Source of the DNA: Myxococcales bacterium | Lineage (GTDB): Bacteria > Myxococcota_C > UBA6777 | Assembly (NCBI GenBank): GCA_020632975.1 | Contig: JACKEL010000004.1 | Span: 62,001-126,000, forward strand | Direction: 5' to 3' | DNA: 64,000 nucleotides | Notes under the pieces: model-generated | Database searches by the model: none | What the model was told of the DNA's origin: nothing | The model's input: the letters and a program-made list of their open reading frames with translations, nothing else | Translations under genes and position numbers: made by a program | Shown here: in pieces, positions 8,552 to 17,622 of the stretch | Position numbering within the stretch: the first letter of the stretch is position 1 | How the letters are laid out: each line of letters begins with the position of its first letter

Positions 8552-10333
8552 ATGAGCCACCACTCTCATGATGCAGACTGGCGCGCGTCCTTTGGCGGGG
8601 CGTCGTCCTCTTTTCCTGCAGGGGCGGTTCCAGCTTCTTCTCCTTCCGTGTCTCCTCCGTCTTCTTGGGGCTCCTCGCCTCAAGCACCCCTTTCTTCACA
8701 GGACCCTTTGTTGGGTCAGATGATTCATCGTTTGCAGCTTGTCCAGAAGGTTGGGCAAGGTGGCTTTGGGGCGGTGTATCGGGCGGTTCATCTGGATACG
8801 CAGCACTCTTTTGCGGTCAAAGTGATGAACCTCAATTTGCAAGGCCACGAAGAAGCTGTGGAGCGTTTTCGACGAGAAGCGCGGGCGATGGGGCAGTTAC
8901 AGCACCCCAACGTCGTTCGCGTCGAAGAGTTCGGCTTTTTGGAGGGATACAACTTCTACTTCCTCGTGATGGAGTATCTTGAGGGGCGGACGCTTCAGCG
9001 TGTGATTAAGAAACACGAGCCGATCCAAGGGGATTGGATCTTACAAACGGCTTATCAGTTGTGTTCAGCGCTCGATTACATCCACACCAAAAACATCATC
9101 CACCGCGATCTCAAACCTGGCAACGTCTTTTTGGTCCCCTCTGCGCAAGGTGAGATCGTCAAACTGTTGGACTTTGGGATCGCTGCGATGGCGGAAGATG
9201 GGTCGCTTACGCAGTCGGGTGCATGCATGGGATCTCCCACGTACATGTCGCCTGAACAAGCTGAAGGAAACACGCGTCACGTGGACGCAAGGGCTGATAT
9301 CTACTCTTTGGGGATCTTGCTTTACGAGTTGTTTACGGGCCGTCCGCCTTTTCGTGGGGACTCTTTTGCGGCGTTGTTGCGGCAGCATCTGCTTGATCCG
9401 CCGCCCACCTTGGCGCAGGTCTGTCCGCACCAAGGCTGGGTCCCTGAGTTGGAAGGGGTGTTCCAAAAGGTGTTGGAAAAAGCCCCACAAGATCGCTATC
9501 CCCATATCCAAGCTTTTTGGGCAGACTTTGAAGTCGCGTTCCGTAAGCAGTTGGAAACATTTGGCTATCAACAGCCGTCTCCAGACATGACAGTGGCTGA
9601 AAACTTCCGCGATAGTTTTCCTTCTGCGCTTCCTAGCGGGCAGGCCCTTTCTGGCGGACAGTCTTTGCATGATAGCCACGCGCAAAGCGCAAGTGGTCGC
9701 CAACGCCTGCTTGCAGGGGCTGCATCTTCTACACCTTTGGGGACGATGTCGTTGCCAGGGACGAAAGGCGCGCAGCCCAAGTCTTCGTCGCATAAGTCGT
9801 TTTTCTTAGGGGTGGCGGGCGCGGTTGTGGTGGCTGTGGTGGTTCTTGTGCTCTTTGCTTTGCAGGGGAGGGGCAAAGAGAACCAACTCTTGTTGCCTCC
9901 TGCGCCGAATACCCCAAATGAAGGGACGAGCGAAGCACGCGTGTTGATTAAGTCCGATCCTCTCGGGGCTTCCGTTTGGAACAAGCGAGAGTACCTTTGT
10001 CGCACGCCATGTCCTCTGCTCGGAAAAGCTGGTGAGATCAGGCTGTTGACCTTGAAACGTCAAGGCTATCTCGACAAAAAGATCGAAGTACCTTTCCCGA
10101 TGCAAGGCTCGAATGTCCTTGAGTTCCTTATGAAAAAGCCTGAGGCGGCTTTGCGTCGCCCAAGTCTTGCGACTCCTCCTCGGGCCGTTCGTGTTCGTTC
10201 CCAAGGGAGCCGAACGCGCAGCAAAAAACGATTTCGACGCACGCGCAGAGTTCCCTCACGTCAAAGAGTCTCCAACAAACCCCCAGCGCGCCGCACCACA
10301 AAGCCTTTTGGCGATGTTGGACTCGACATCTAA
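8552..10333 (+). CDS. Ser/Thr protein kinase with TM helix and PEGA-like C-terminal domain
   Basis: 593 aa from ATG 8552; an in-frame TTG at 8528 is an alternative, better placed relative to AGGAGAGG at 8506-8513, so the start is uncertain. A Ser/Pro-rich N-terminus (about 50 aa) precedes a complete Hanks kinase domain: glycine loop VGQGGFGAVY (about 67-76), invariant Lys in FAVKVM, HRDLKPGN (Asp about 186), DFG (about 207-209) and SPTYMSPEQA. All catalytic residues are present. A Ser/Gln-rich linker and one TM helix (FFLGVAGAVVVAVVVLVLFA) lead to a PEGA-like domain (ARVLIKSDPLGASVWN, TLKRQGYLDKKIEVPF) and an Arg-rich tail. Topology suggests a cytosolic kinase with an envelope-side sensor. 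It is followed at 97 bases by the LysM repeat gene. Confidence 0.9.
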   Translation: MSHHSHDADWRASFGGASSSFPAGAVPASSPSVSPPSSWGSSPQAPLSSQDPLLGQMIHRLQLVQKVGQGGFGAVYRAVHLDTQHSFAVKVMNLNLQGHEEAVERFRREARAMGQLQHPNVVRVEEFGFLEGYNFYFLVMEYLEGRTLQRVIKKHEPIQGDWILQTAYQLCSALDYIHTKNIIHRDLKPGNVFLVPSAQGEIVKLLDFGIAAMAEDGSLTQSGACMGSPTYMSPEQAEGNTRHVDARADIYSLGILLYELFTGRPPFRGDSFAALLRQHLLDPPPTLAQVCPHQGWVPELEGVFQKVLEKAPQDRYPHIQAFWADFEVAFRKQLETFGYQQPSPDMTVAENFRDSFPSALPSGQALSGGQSLHDSHAQSASGRQRLLAGAASSTPLGTMSLPGTKGAQPKSSSHKSFFLGVAGAVVVAVVVLVLFALQGRGKENQLLLPPAPNTPNEGTSEARVLIKSDPLGASVWNKREYLCRTPCPLLGKAGEIRLLTLKRQGYLDKKIEVPFPMQGSNVLEFLMKKPEAALRRPSLATPPRAVRVRSQGSRTRSKKRFRRTRRVPSRQRVSNKPPARRTTKPFGDVGLDI

Positions 10334-10429
10334 GGCTTCCTTTGTGTTTGTCTTCCCCTCTCCATGTGGGAGGGTTTGCCGTGCGTCCAAGACAAGGCGC
10401 ACGTTCGTTGACGTGATGGGCATCGCGAC

Positions 10430-12013
10430 ATGTCGAAAGAGCAAAATCCTCCGCAGCCTCCCCCAAAAAAGAAAGAACGCGCCAAGCTTTCGATCGAAGA
10501 GATCCAAGATAAGCTCTCGATGTCTTACATCCGCCACGCAAAAGCGATGTTGGATGGGGTGGTCGATGAGAAAAAGTTGGAATCCAAGGGGCTTCAAACA
10601 CCCGAGACTGGGGCACCTCCTGTCCAAAGTCCTGCGCCTGCTCCTTCCACGGCGGTCGTTCGGTCGCCCTTGGCCAAAGAAAAACCCCCCAAAGGACCGA
10701 GCCTTTGGGAGCGTGTTCGAGGCGCGACTTCTTCTCTTTGGGGCAAGGTCCTTTCTGTTGTTCAGCGCAAGAAAAAGTCTGAGGATGCGGATGTTGCCCG
10801 AAGCAAGCCAGGTATCGCGGGTGATGTCTTTGAGGGGCCGAAAAAACCAAGACTGCGAGCGCCCAATCAACCCAAACCACGCGTCACACCGCTCAATCGC
10901 GATGGAGATCAAAAGGTTGTGCCGCAAGAGTTGTTTGATCCTGATAGCACGATGGATGCGGTGGTTGGGAAAGGTGGTTGGCAACACCATCAGCCCAATG
11001 CATTGAATAGCATCGGGCGCTCAGAAGCCGCCCAGTCTCTACAGTTTGACCCTGATACCACACGCGATGCGGTGGTGGGACGCGCAGGGGCCAAGGGAAG
11101 CTGGCATCACCAACAACGCAATCAGTTCAATAGCTTGGGCCAAGTCGAGCTTGAAGGGATGCAGTTGGAGTCCGAAGCCACGGTAGATGTCGTGGTAGGA
11201 CGTGCAGGGGCCAAGGGGAGTTGGCATCACCAACAACGCAACCAATTCAATAGCTTGGGACAGTCTGATGTCGAAGATGTGCAGCTAGAAGCCGAAGCGA
11301 CAGTGGATGTCGTGGTGGGTCGTGCGGGAGCCAAGGGGAGCTGGCACCACCAACAACGCAATCAATTCAATAGCTTGGGCCAATCAGATGTGGAAGAAGT
11401 GCAGTTGGAGTCTGAGTCTACAGTGGATGTCGTGGTGGGACGTGCAGGGGCCAAGGGAAGCTGGCATCATCAACAACGCAATCAGTTCAATAGTTTAGGG
11501 CAAGCGAATGTCGAGGATGTGCAGCTAGAGTCCGAGTCTACAGTGGACGTCGTGGTGGGGCACCAAGGGGGACAAGCCAACTGGTTCCATCACCAACGCA
11601 ACGCCTTAAACAACATTGGTCAAGCGGATCTCGACGATGTGAATATGGACCCTGATCAAACTGTGCATGGGGCCGTGGGACGGGCAGGTTGGCGGGCGCA
11701 GTCCGCCCCCAACGAAGAGTACCAACACGTCCGCCAACAGTCGAATACTCCTTTTGCAGACGCGCCTTTGCCTGTCATGCGACACGCTGGGAGAGAGCCC
11801 ATGCCCGCCCCTGAGTGGGAAACCGAGGATGGCGAACCCACAGCCGCAGGAGGGCGCATGCATATCGTTCGACAAGGCGAGACTTTGGAGATGATCGCTT
11901 ATTCGCGCGGCGTGAGCATTCAAGAGATCTTGAAGGCGAACCCACAGCTTGTCGCGCGCGATGGTTCTTACCCCGCTTATCCGCCCGTAGGTAGTGCTTT
12001 GATGGTTCCCTAA
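10430..12013 (+). CDS. 40-aa-repeat protein with C-terminal LysM domain
   Basis: 527 aa from ATG 10430; no strong ribosome-binding site is visible. There is no signal peptide. The N-terminal 165 residues are Lys/Pro-rich and low in complexity. Seven units follow, beginning at 10934, 11045, 11165, 11285, 11405, 11525 and 11645 (the last partial), with consensus TVDVVVGRAGAKGSWHH then QQRNQFNSLGQ and an acidic VEDVQLE spacer. The central four are almost identical in DNA. The C-terminus is a LysM domain (HIVRQGETLEMIAYSRGVSI, LKANPQL), usually a peptidoglycan- or chitin-type glycan binder. I do not recognise the WHHQQRN repeat; His pairs recurring every 40 residues could bind metal or self-assemble (inference). 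Confidence 0.85.
   Translation: MSKEQNPPQPPPKKKERAKLSIEEIQDKLSMSYIRHAKAMLDGVVDEKKLESKGLQTPETGAPPVQSPAPAPSTAVVRSPLAKEKPPKGPSLWERVRGATSSLWGKVLSVVQRKKKSEDADVARSKPGIAGDVFEGPKKPRLRAPNQPKPRVTPLNRDGDQKVVPQELFDPDSTMDAVVGKGGWQHHQPNALNSIGRSEAAQSLQFDPDTTRDAVVGRAGAKGSWHHQQRNQFNSLGQVELEGMQLESEATVDVVVGRAGAKGSWHHQQRNQFNSLGQSDVEDVQLEAEATVDVVVGRAGAKGSWHHQQRNQFNSLGQSDVEEVQLESESTVDVVVGRAGAKGSWHHQQRNQFNSLGQANVEDVQLESESTVDVVVGHQGGQANWFHHQRNALNNIGQADLDDVNMDPDQTVHGAVGRAGWRAQSAPNEEYQHVRQQSNTPFADAPLPVMRHAGREPMPAPEWETEDGEPTAAGGRMHIVRQGETLEMIAYSRGVSIQEILKANPQLVARDGSYPAYPPVGSALMVP
10934..11690 (+). repeat. Coding tandem repeat, 120-bp period (first unit 111 bp)
   Basis: Units start at 10934, 11045, 11165, 11285, 11405, 11525 and 11645. 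Units 2 to 5 differ by only a few bases per 120, whereas the first, sixth and the partial seventh are diverged. That pattern fits recent expansion from the centre of the array by unequal crossing-over or slippage. Confidence 0.9.
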
Positions 12014-12029
12014 TCACGGAGACTGACGC

Positions 12030-12833
12030 ATGAAGATCAATCCCGAAAGTCGCCCAGCGACGCCGCCTTCTACGACAGCGAAGACCACTTCCACTTCTTC
12101 GACCCAAAGCAGCGGTCCTTTGGAGCGTTTGCGCGAGAAACTGTCCGATGCTTTTGAGGCGCGTCGCAGTCGTCCTCGTGCACCTTCCGCTTCGACGAAC
12201 AGTGCGCCCAAGCAGGGCGGGCCTGTCTTGGATGTCGCAAGCAACCTGCGCAACTTGATGACAGGGGGCGGCTTGCCCTCGCAGAAGGTCCAACCTGACA
12301 TCGCCAAGCTCCAGCAGTATGGGGCCGAATCCATCCTTGATAATGAGTCGTTTGCTGGAAAGATGCTTGATGTCTTCCCAAATGACCGAGATTATCAGGG
12401 CTTTCAGGACAATGTGATGGGTGTGATTCAACATCGCATTGGGCAAGAGCTTGAAGGGAAAAGCTTTGCATCACAGGAGGATGCCAACGAAGCGGCGTTG
12501 CAAATCGCGGCAGAAGTTCGTCGCGAAGCTGTCGCAGACCCCCAAAGCTTCGTGGGTTATGCTGCGACCCAAGAGCAACTGCGGGACATGCAAGAGATCG
12601 CGGCTGGAAACGTCCTTGACAACGAGGCTTTTGCAGGTCGTTTCTTGGATCAGATGGACGATACACAGTACGAAGCGTTTCTTGGGAATGTCCTTGATAA
12701 GATTGAGGATCGTGTTGCAGAGGAGTTGGGTGGGCGCGTCTTTCCTGACCAAGAAGCCGCCAACGAAGCAGCGACTGATATCGCAGCGGAAGTTCGCCGT
12801 GAGGCTGTCGCACATCCTGAGAACTTTCAGTGA
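12030..12833 (+). CDS. Protein with two internal ~85-aa helical repeats, function unknown
   Basis: 267 aa, ATG 12030 with GGAG at 12018-12021; only 16 bases after the LysM gene, so very probably co-transcribed. The first about 85 residues are Ser/Thr/Pro-rich without a signal peptide. The rest is a tandem duplication: LDNESFAGKMLDVFPNDRDY with AALQIAAEVRREAVADP, then LDNEAFAGRFLDQMDDTQY with AATDIAAEVRREAVAHP. Both copies are acidic and predicted helical. I do not recognise the family. Its coupling to the LysM repeat gene suggests a shared complex or export route. The disordered N-terminus could be a secretion signal or just a linker. Confidence 0.75.
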   Translation: MKINPESRPATPPSTTAKTTSTSSTQSSGPLERLREKLSDAFEARRSRPRAPSASTNSAPKQGGPVLDVASNLRNLMTGGGLPSQKVQPDIAKLQQYGAESILDNESFAGKMLDVFPNDRDYQGFQDNVMGVIQHRIGQELEGKSFASQEDANEAALQIAAEVRREAVADPQSFVGYAATQEQLRDMQEIAAGNVLDNEAFAGRFLDQMDDTQYEAFLGNVLDKIEDRVAEELGGRVFPDQEAANEAATDIAAEVRREAVAHPENFQ

Positions 12834-12873
12834 AAGACAAGGGCTTGTTTGGATGGGGCGGGTGTTCGGGGGG

Positions 12874-13386
12874 TTAGGGGCGTTGTAGCCTTGTGAGGCT
12901 GTAAAGAGTCGAGGCGAAAAGCTCTTGGATCTCGGTTGCGAGTTCTTCAGGGTCGAGGTGCAGGGCATCGCGTTCTTGTTGGAGGGCTTGGAAGTCCTCT
13001 TCTAGCCGCTCAAAGAGATAGAGATACTGTTGTTGTTGGGCTTTGCTGTCTGCGTCGATGGCAAGGCCCGAAGAGAGGCTATGGAGCGTGCTTCCGAGGG
13101 ACAGTTTGGAGGCATGAAGGGCATGGTCTTCTTGGATGGGGTGGTTGGTGTACTGCTCTAGGAGTTCTTGGAGTTGGGGAGACTCTTTGACGATCACGGT
13201 TAAGACGGTGAGACCGAGGCTTGCGCTGGCCGCAAGCCAAAGATTGGCGAGAGGCGCAGGCATCTCCTTTTGCGAGGAGGCTGGATGGGTCGCCGTGACG
13301 GCGTGCAAGAGCTTTCCGACAAAGTGTGGGAAGTCGGTCAGGAAAGACTCTTGTTGCGCTGTTTGGTCTTTTGGCTTCAAGGTCAC
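12874..13386 (-). CDS. Small protein of unknown function, downstream of sigma-54 activator
   Basis: 170 aa from a GTG at 13386, chosen for the AGGAG about 5 bases upstream. It sits 36 bases after the sigma-54 activator on the same strand, so an operon is likely. One hydrophobic stretch (LWLAASASLGLTVLTVIV, about residues 49-66) may be a membrane helix; the remainder is helical and Gln/Leu-rich with coiled-coil character (YLYLFERLEEDFQALQQERD). No known family recognised. Confidence 0.6.
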   Translation of the reverse strand: MTLKPKDQTAQQESFLTDFPHFVGKLLHAVTATHPASSQKEMPAPLANLWLAASASLGLTVLTVIVKESPQLQELLEQYTNHPIQEDHALHASKLSLGSTLHSLSSGLAIDADSKAQQQQYLYLFERLEEDFQALQQERDALHLDPEELATEIQELFASTLYSLTRLQRP

Positions 13387-13422
13387 CGTCTCCTACGGAA
13401 ATGAGAAAAATGCGCACCTTGT

Positions 13423-14937
13423 TTAAGATACGTCAGGCTTGCGGGACGATTTGATGACACGAGGTGGTTTCTTTCGCAACGCATGGTAGATGGTGGTTCG
13501 GTGGATCTGGAGTCGTCTCGCGGTTTCATTTTGGTTTCCGTGGTAGAGTTGGAGCGCATATTGGAGATACCACTGTTTGACCTGCTCCATGGTCCATTCT
13601 GCTTGCAAGATCCCTTGTGGGCAAGGGTTGGGTTGGTTTGTTGAAGACACAGCATGGGGAGATATCGGGGGCATCGCGCGTGCTTCTGTATGAAGGGGAT
13701 CTTCGCGTCTGCCGAGAAGAAGCTGGGCGATGGCGCGTTTTAGCTCGCGAACGTTACCAGGCCAAGAGTGATGTTGGGCCTCGTCGCTTTGGAGCCACTG
13801 TGTGATGAGATGTCTTGGATCTTCGAGGTGGATACTGGCTTGGGTGCGCAGGCCCCATTCATCGAGGAATCCGAGTGCGATGGGCAGGATATCTTCGTGT
13901 CGTTCTCTGAGGGGAGGGACACGGATGATCGAACCTGCAAGACGAAAATACAGATCCCTGCGGAAGTGTGGGGCGCGTTGGATATCGTCGAGTTCGTTGT
14001 GTGTGGCGGCGATCACGCGTGCATCCGCAAACTCCGAGGTTTCAGCACCCAGTGGGCGGATACGTCGGGTTTCAAGTGCACGGAGGAGAACCACTTGTCC
14101 TTCTTCGGGGAGTTCGCCGATCTCGTCGAGAAAGACGGCGCCTTGGTTGCAGCGTGCGAGGACCCCGCGAAAGTCTTGACTGGCGCCTGTAAAAGCTCCG
14201 CGCTTGTAGCCAACGATTTGGGCTGCCATCAGCTCGCGCGGAAACTCCGCAAGGTTGAGGGCTTCCGTGCGGTTGGGGCGCCAAGAAAGGTGGCCGCGTT
14301 TGCGTTCTTCCCACTCACCACCCACGGCAGCAAGGAGGACTTGGGCGATCAGTTCCTTTCCTGAACCCGTGGGGCCAAGGATCAAGACATTGAGTTCTTG
14401 GAGAAGGCGCTCGTACACAAGGAGGCGGATCAGGTCTTGGCCAAAGCAGGCGGCCCAAGTTTGTCGTTTGAGCTGCAACAACTCGCTGCTTGCACCACGG
14501 ATACGATTGAGTGCGAGCTTGGTTAGGCGGGCGCGTTCGGCGATCTCAAGGAGTTTTCTGCACTCGTGGACTTCAAAGACCTGTCCCAGTTGATCCAGTT
14601 TGTGCCAGATGTGCCCGCTATCAGGGGGGATATACTGCGGTACACGTGCATCAGCGTCCAAGACAAAACGCAAAAGACACAGGTAGTAACGCTGCCAAAG
14701 TGTCGGATACAGCTTGCCTTGTGATGCGTAGCGCTCCAACCAAGATCGCATCATGGAGATGCGATCTTCAACGGTGGCGGATACCACGTCATTTTGGATA
14801 GATTGGAGTTGGCGTTCGATCTTGCGTCGTTCTCGATCGTATGTTGCGAGATCGTAGGGATTGCTGCGATAGACAGCAGCAAGCGTTCGCTCCCATTCGA
14901 TGAGATCTTCGGTCGACATCGTTGGGCTGGGCGTCAT
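13423..14937 (-). CDS. Sigma-54-dependent transcriptional activator (AAA+, Fis HTH)
   Basis: 504 aa. The central AAA+ domain is complete: Walker A GPTGSGKE (188-195), the sigma-54-contacting GAFTGA (247-252), Walker B VFLDEIGE (268-275) and an arginine-finger stretch FRRDLYFRL. The C-terminus has a Fis-type helix-turn-helix (NQNETARRLQIHRTTIYHAL). The 180-residue N-terminus is helical and is not a receiver, GAF or PAS domain I can recognise, so it is probably an unusual sensor or FHA-less regulatory region rather than a classical two-component receiver. A second possible start (MSTEDL) lies six codons downstream. It would remodel RNA polymerase-sigma54 at GG/GC promoters; its targets are not evident here. 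Confidence 0.9.
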   Translation of the reverse strand: MTPSPTMSTEDLIEWERTLAAVYRSNPYDLATYDRERRKIERQLQSIQNDVVSATVEDRISMMRSWLERYASQGKLYPTLWQRYYLCLLRFVLDADARVPQYIPPDSGHIWHKLDQLGQVFEVHECRKLLEIAERARLTKLALNRIRGASSELLQLKRQTWAACFGQDLIRLLVYERLLQELNVLILGPTGSGKELIAQVLLAAVGGEWEERKRGHLSWRPNRTEALNLAEFPRELMAAQIVGYKRGAFTGASQDFRGVLARCNQGAVFLDEIGELPEEGQVVLLRALETRRIRPLGAETSEFADARVIAATHNELDDIQRAPHFRRDLYFRLAGSIIRVPPLRERHEDILPIALGFLDEWGLRTQASIHLEDPRHLITQWLQSDEAQHHSWPGNVRELKRAIAQLLLGRREDPLHTEARAMPPISPHAVSSTNQPNPCPQGILQAEWTMEQVKQWYLQYALQLYHGNQNETARRLQIHRTTIYHALRKKPPRVIKSSRKPDVS

Positions 14938-14994
14938 AAGTTCAATTCCATCGCGCTTCCGTTTTGTTGGATCGATGACGTTTTCGTTTCGTGG

Positions 14995-15023
14995 ATTCTA
15001 CGTCTTTGCGAAGGAAGAGGCAA
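14995..15023 (-). promoter_or_regulatory. Candidate sigma-70 promoter of the sigma-54 activator
   Basis: On the minus strand TTGCCT (15023-15018), 17 bases, then TAGAAT (15000-14995). The -10 matches 5 of 6, the -35 4 of 6. It lies about 58 bases before the ATG at 14937. Confidence 0.45.
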
Positions 15024-15042
15024 CTTTCCTGTCTTTGTGCGA

Positions 15043-17607
15043 TTAGGGAGAGGGAGGCGGGGTCGAAGCGGTGGGTGGCTCGAAGAGTGAGATTTGACAA
15101 GAGAAGTTGGAAAAACCGTCGTACTCGTGCTTTAGCGCGAAATGTTTGAAGGCGGGGGCGCCCACGCGCAGGGGCGGTGTGGCATCGAGCTTGACGTCGT
15201 AAGAGAAAGTCACAGATGCGAAGCAGTAGTTGGGGGCATTACGAGAACGGCAAAGAAGCCCGCTATCACAGATCGAGCAACCTGCGGGACATGCGATGCA
15301 GATCGGTTGGTTGTTTGAGCATCCCAGCTTTCCAGAGGGCGCTGAGCCCGTCCCTGGGATGAGTTGCGTTTCCATCCACATCTTAAAGTTGGTCCCACAG
15401 AGACTCCCTCCTCGCAAAAGAGAGTAGCTGGCGTCCTCGATACGAACGGACCAGACGGCCTGTTGTCCTGTTGCGAGGGGCGTCCAGTCTTCGAGGTTCA
15501 TGGGTTGGTTGGTCTTGGGGTCGATCGGCATCGTGACTTTGCGCTTGTTTTCGTTGCAGTCGTTGGGGATGACGAGCAAGGGGAGTTCGATGGATTGGCC
15601 CACATTGTCTGCGATGGTCATCAAAAAGCCGAAGTATCCTCTGGGGCGGAAGGAGGATAGCAGGTCTTTGGCTTTGAGCTTACAAGTGTTTGTGCTGTCA
15701 AAGATATTGGGCGTGACACCTTGCCCCGTTCCTTGGTAGCGAGAACATCGAAAGCTTGGGGTTGGTTTGCTTGCATCTCCCGAACCACCGCCCTTTACAT
15801 AGCTAGAGAGGTCGATCTCTTTGCCTTGTGCGTAGGGTCTCCACACGATCAGGGGAAGCGTCTTGTGGGCCAAGGGTTTCCCTGCGATGTTTTGCTCAAG
15901 TTTGCTCCAAAGTGTCCACTCGATTTGTTTTTTGAGTTGGCAAACAGTGACTTCGCCGTTCCATCCGAGCTGGGTGACGGTCAGTTCGAGGGTCATGGTG
16001 TTCTTTTTGACGGGGAGGGTGGGAGGCTTGCCAAACGTCCCATACATCGAGAGTGTGGGCGAAGACGTGTCACCAATGATCAAACCTGGGGGTGGGTTTT
16101 GGACATTCCATTTAAACTTGAGATTGCGTTCTGTGACCTTGAGGTTGCTTGTCCAAATAAAAGGGCGCGGTGTAGTGTAGCCTTCATAGGCTTGGATCAG
16201 TCGCACCTCTTCGAGCCCTGTGCTTTGAATGGGCCCAAGGACGGAGGTACAGGCTTTACAATTGTTTTGGATGCAGGCTTGTCCTAGGGGAGAGGGCGGA
16301 GGCAACATCTTGTCGCGGGCGCAGTCATCCCAAGTCGTACAGCCTCCAGGTGCGCAGACCCCTAACTCTAGGACACAATGGGCCATATCCGAGCAATCTT
16401 CCTGCTTTTGGCAGGTGGAGCAGTTGTTGCCGTCGCAGATGTTTTTGCCGCAGCCTGTGGGGTCGCAAGGGACACACGTTCCGACCGTTGCTTTTTCTGG
16501 AATGAGGCAGTAGCGGTCGGGTTTGATCGAGGTGCCACCGCTGACAAAGCAGTCGATGTGCGTTCGGCAAGCTTGGGACTTGCATCCGTCGGCTGTGCAG
16601 ATCTGTTGTGGGGGGCAGTCTGTATCTCTTTCGCAGAGAGAACACTTGTTATCTTTGCAAAGCGTGCGTTGGGGGTCGTTTTGGCACTGTTGGGAGTCGA
16701 CGCACGCGACACATGTCGAAGTGACGGGGTCGCAAAAAGGCAGATTGGGGCGTCCCATGCAATCGTCGTCGTTGTTGCAACCGTTTGTGATACAACGTTG
16801 TTTGGCGCCCACACAAAAGGCGTTTTGGGGACAGTCACCGTGTTGGCAAGGGGTACAAGAGCCTTGTTTACAAAGAAGTCCGTCAGAGCAGTCTTTGTCT
16901 TCCAAGCAAGCAACACACTTTTGACTTTTGAGGTCGCAGAAAGGCACGTCTTTGTCGCATTTATCACTGGTTCGGCATCCTGTTGTACAAAGACGCGTCG
17001 ATGCTTCGCCTTGGGTGGGATCAAGCGCGAGACAGATCTCGCCTTGGGCGCACTCTTCGTCAGTTTTGCAGTAGGCGCAGCGTTGCGCTGCACAGACCCA
17101 ACCTGCGGGGCAGTTTTCGCGTGATTTGCAGCGGGTGCGACAGAGTCCAGTGTTGCTGTCGCAGTATTCACCATCTTGGCACTGGGCATCGAGTTCGCAG
17201 TTGATACAACGGTTTTTTTGGCAGGTTAGGCCCGCCAAGCAGTCTCCGTTTTTGGCGCAGTTACCGCATATCTTGTTGGCGAGGCAGGACTGTTGGTCTG
17301 GGCAGTCGGCGTCGCTGCCACAACCAGGGATGCACTGCCCTTGATCGCAAAAGGACCCCGAAGGGCATTGATTGGTCGCTGTACAAAAGACCGTTCGATT
17401 TTCGGGGATCTCGGTTCTTGTCATCTCGCTGGGGGTTTTGATGGAGACGCAGATCCCTAGTGTTGTATCACAAGTGGCGTTGGGGCAGTCTGAAGGACCG
17501 TTGCAAGGGGCTGTTTGCGTTGGAGGAGCAGAACACGACCAAAAGGCCAGCCCCACAGAGGCAAGGAATATAGGAAGCCAAAAAGTGAGTCGCATGGTTT
17601 CGCTCAT
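15043..17607 (-). CDS. Large Cys-rich lipoprotein
   Basis: 854 aa from ATG 17607; a second ATG four codons on (17595) would begin the signal sequence directly and is an equal candidate. The N-terminus (LTFWLPIFLASVGLAFWSC) looks like a lipoprotein signal with Cys at about residue 25. Residues about 30-480 carry roughly a dozen short Cys modules of the type CxxDxxCPxxxxCxxxxCxxC. The C-terminal half, about 370 residues, has few cysteines until a late cluster (CIACPAGCSICDSGLLC) and looks beta-rich, perhaps Ig-like (TMTLELTVTQLGWNGEVTVC). It starts 15 bases after the thioredoxin-TPR gene, suggesting co-expression. Probably an outer-surface protein; no enzyme motif. Confidence 0.8.
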   Translation of the reverse strand: MSETMRLTFWLPIFLASVGLAFWSCSAPPTQTAPCNGPSDCPNATCDTTLGICVSIKTPSEMTRTEIPENRTVFCTATNQCPSGSFCDQGQCIPGCGSDADCPDQQSCLANKICGNCAKNGDCLAGLTCQKNRCINCELDAQCQDGEYCDSNTGLCRTRCKSRENCPAGWVCAAQRCAYCKTDEECAQGEICLALDPTQGEASTRLCTTGCRTSDKCDKDVPFCDLKSQKCVACLEDKDCSDGLLCKQGSCTPCQHGDCPQNAFCVGAKQRCITNGCNNDDDCMGRPNLPFCDPVTSTCVACVDSQQCQNDPQRTLCKDNKCSLCERDTDCPPQQICTADGCKSQACRTHIDCFVSGGTSIKPDRYCLIPEKATVGTCVPCDPTGCGKNICDGNNCSTCQKQEDCSDMAHCVLELGVCAPGGCTTWDDCARDKMLPPPSPLGQACIQNNCKACTSVLGPIQSTGLEEVRLIQAYEGYTTPRPFIWTSNLKVTERNLKFKWNVQNPPPGLIIGDTSSPTLSMYGTFGKPPTLPVKKNTMTLELTVTQLGWNGEVTVCQLKKQIEWTLWSKLEQNIAGKPLAHKTLPLIVWRPYAQGKEIDLSSYVKGGGSGDASKPTPSFRCSRYQGTGQGVTPNIFDSTNTCKLKAKDLLSSFRPRGYFGFLMTIADNVGQSIELPLLVIPNDCNENKRKVTMPIDPKTNQPMNLEDWTPLATGQQAVWSVRIEDASYSLLRGGSLCGTNFKMWMETQLIPGTGSAPSGKLGCSNNQPICIACPAGCSICDSGLLCRSRNAPNYCFASVTFSYDVKLDATPPLRVGAPAFKHFALKHEYDGFSNFSCQISLFEPPTASTPPPSP

Positions 17608-17622
17608 TGTCTCGTATGGGGC

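Noticed and set aside
10934..11690. Regular 120-bp repeats as a possible CRISPR or satellite
   Set aside because: Repeats are in frame within a clear gene, adjoin directly and have no unique spacers.
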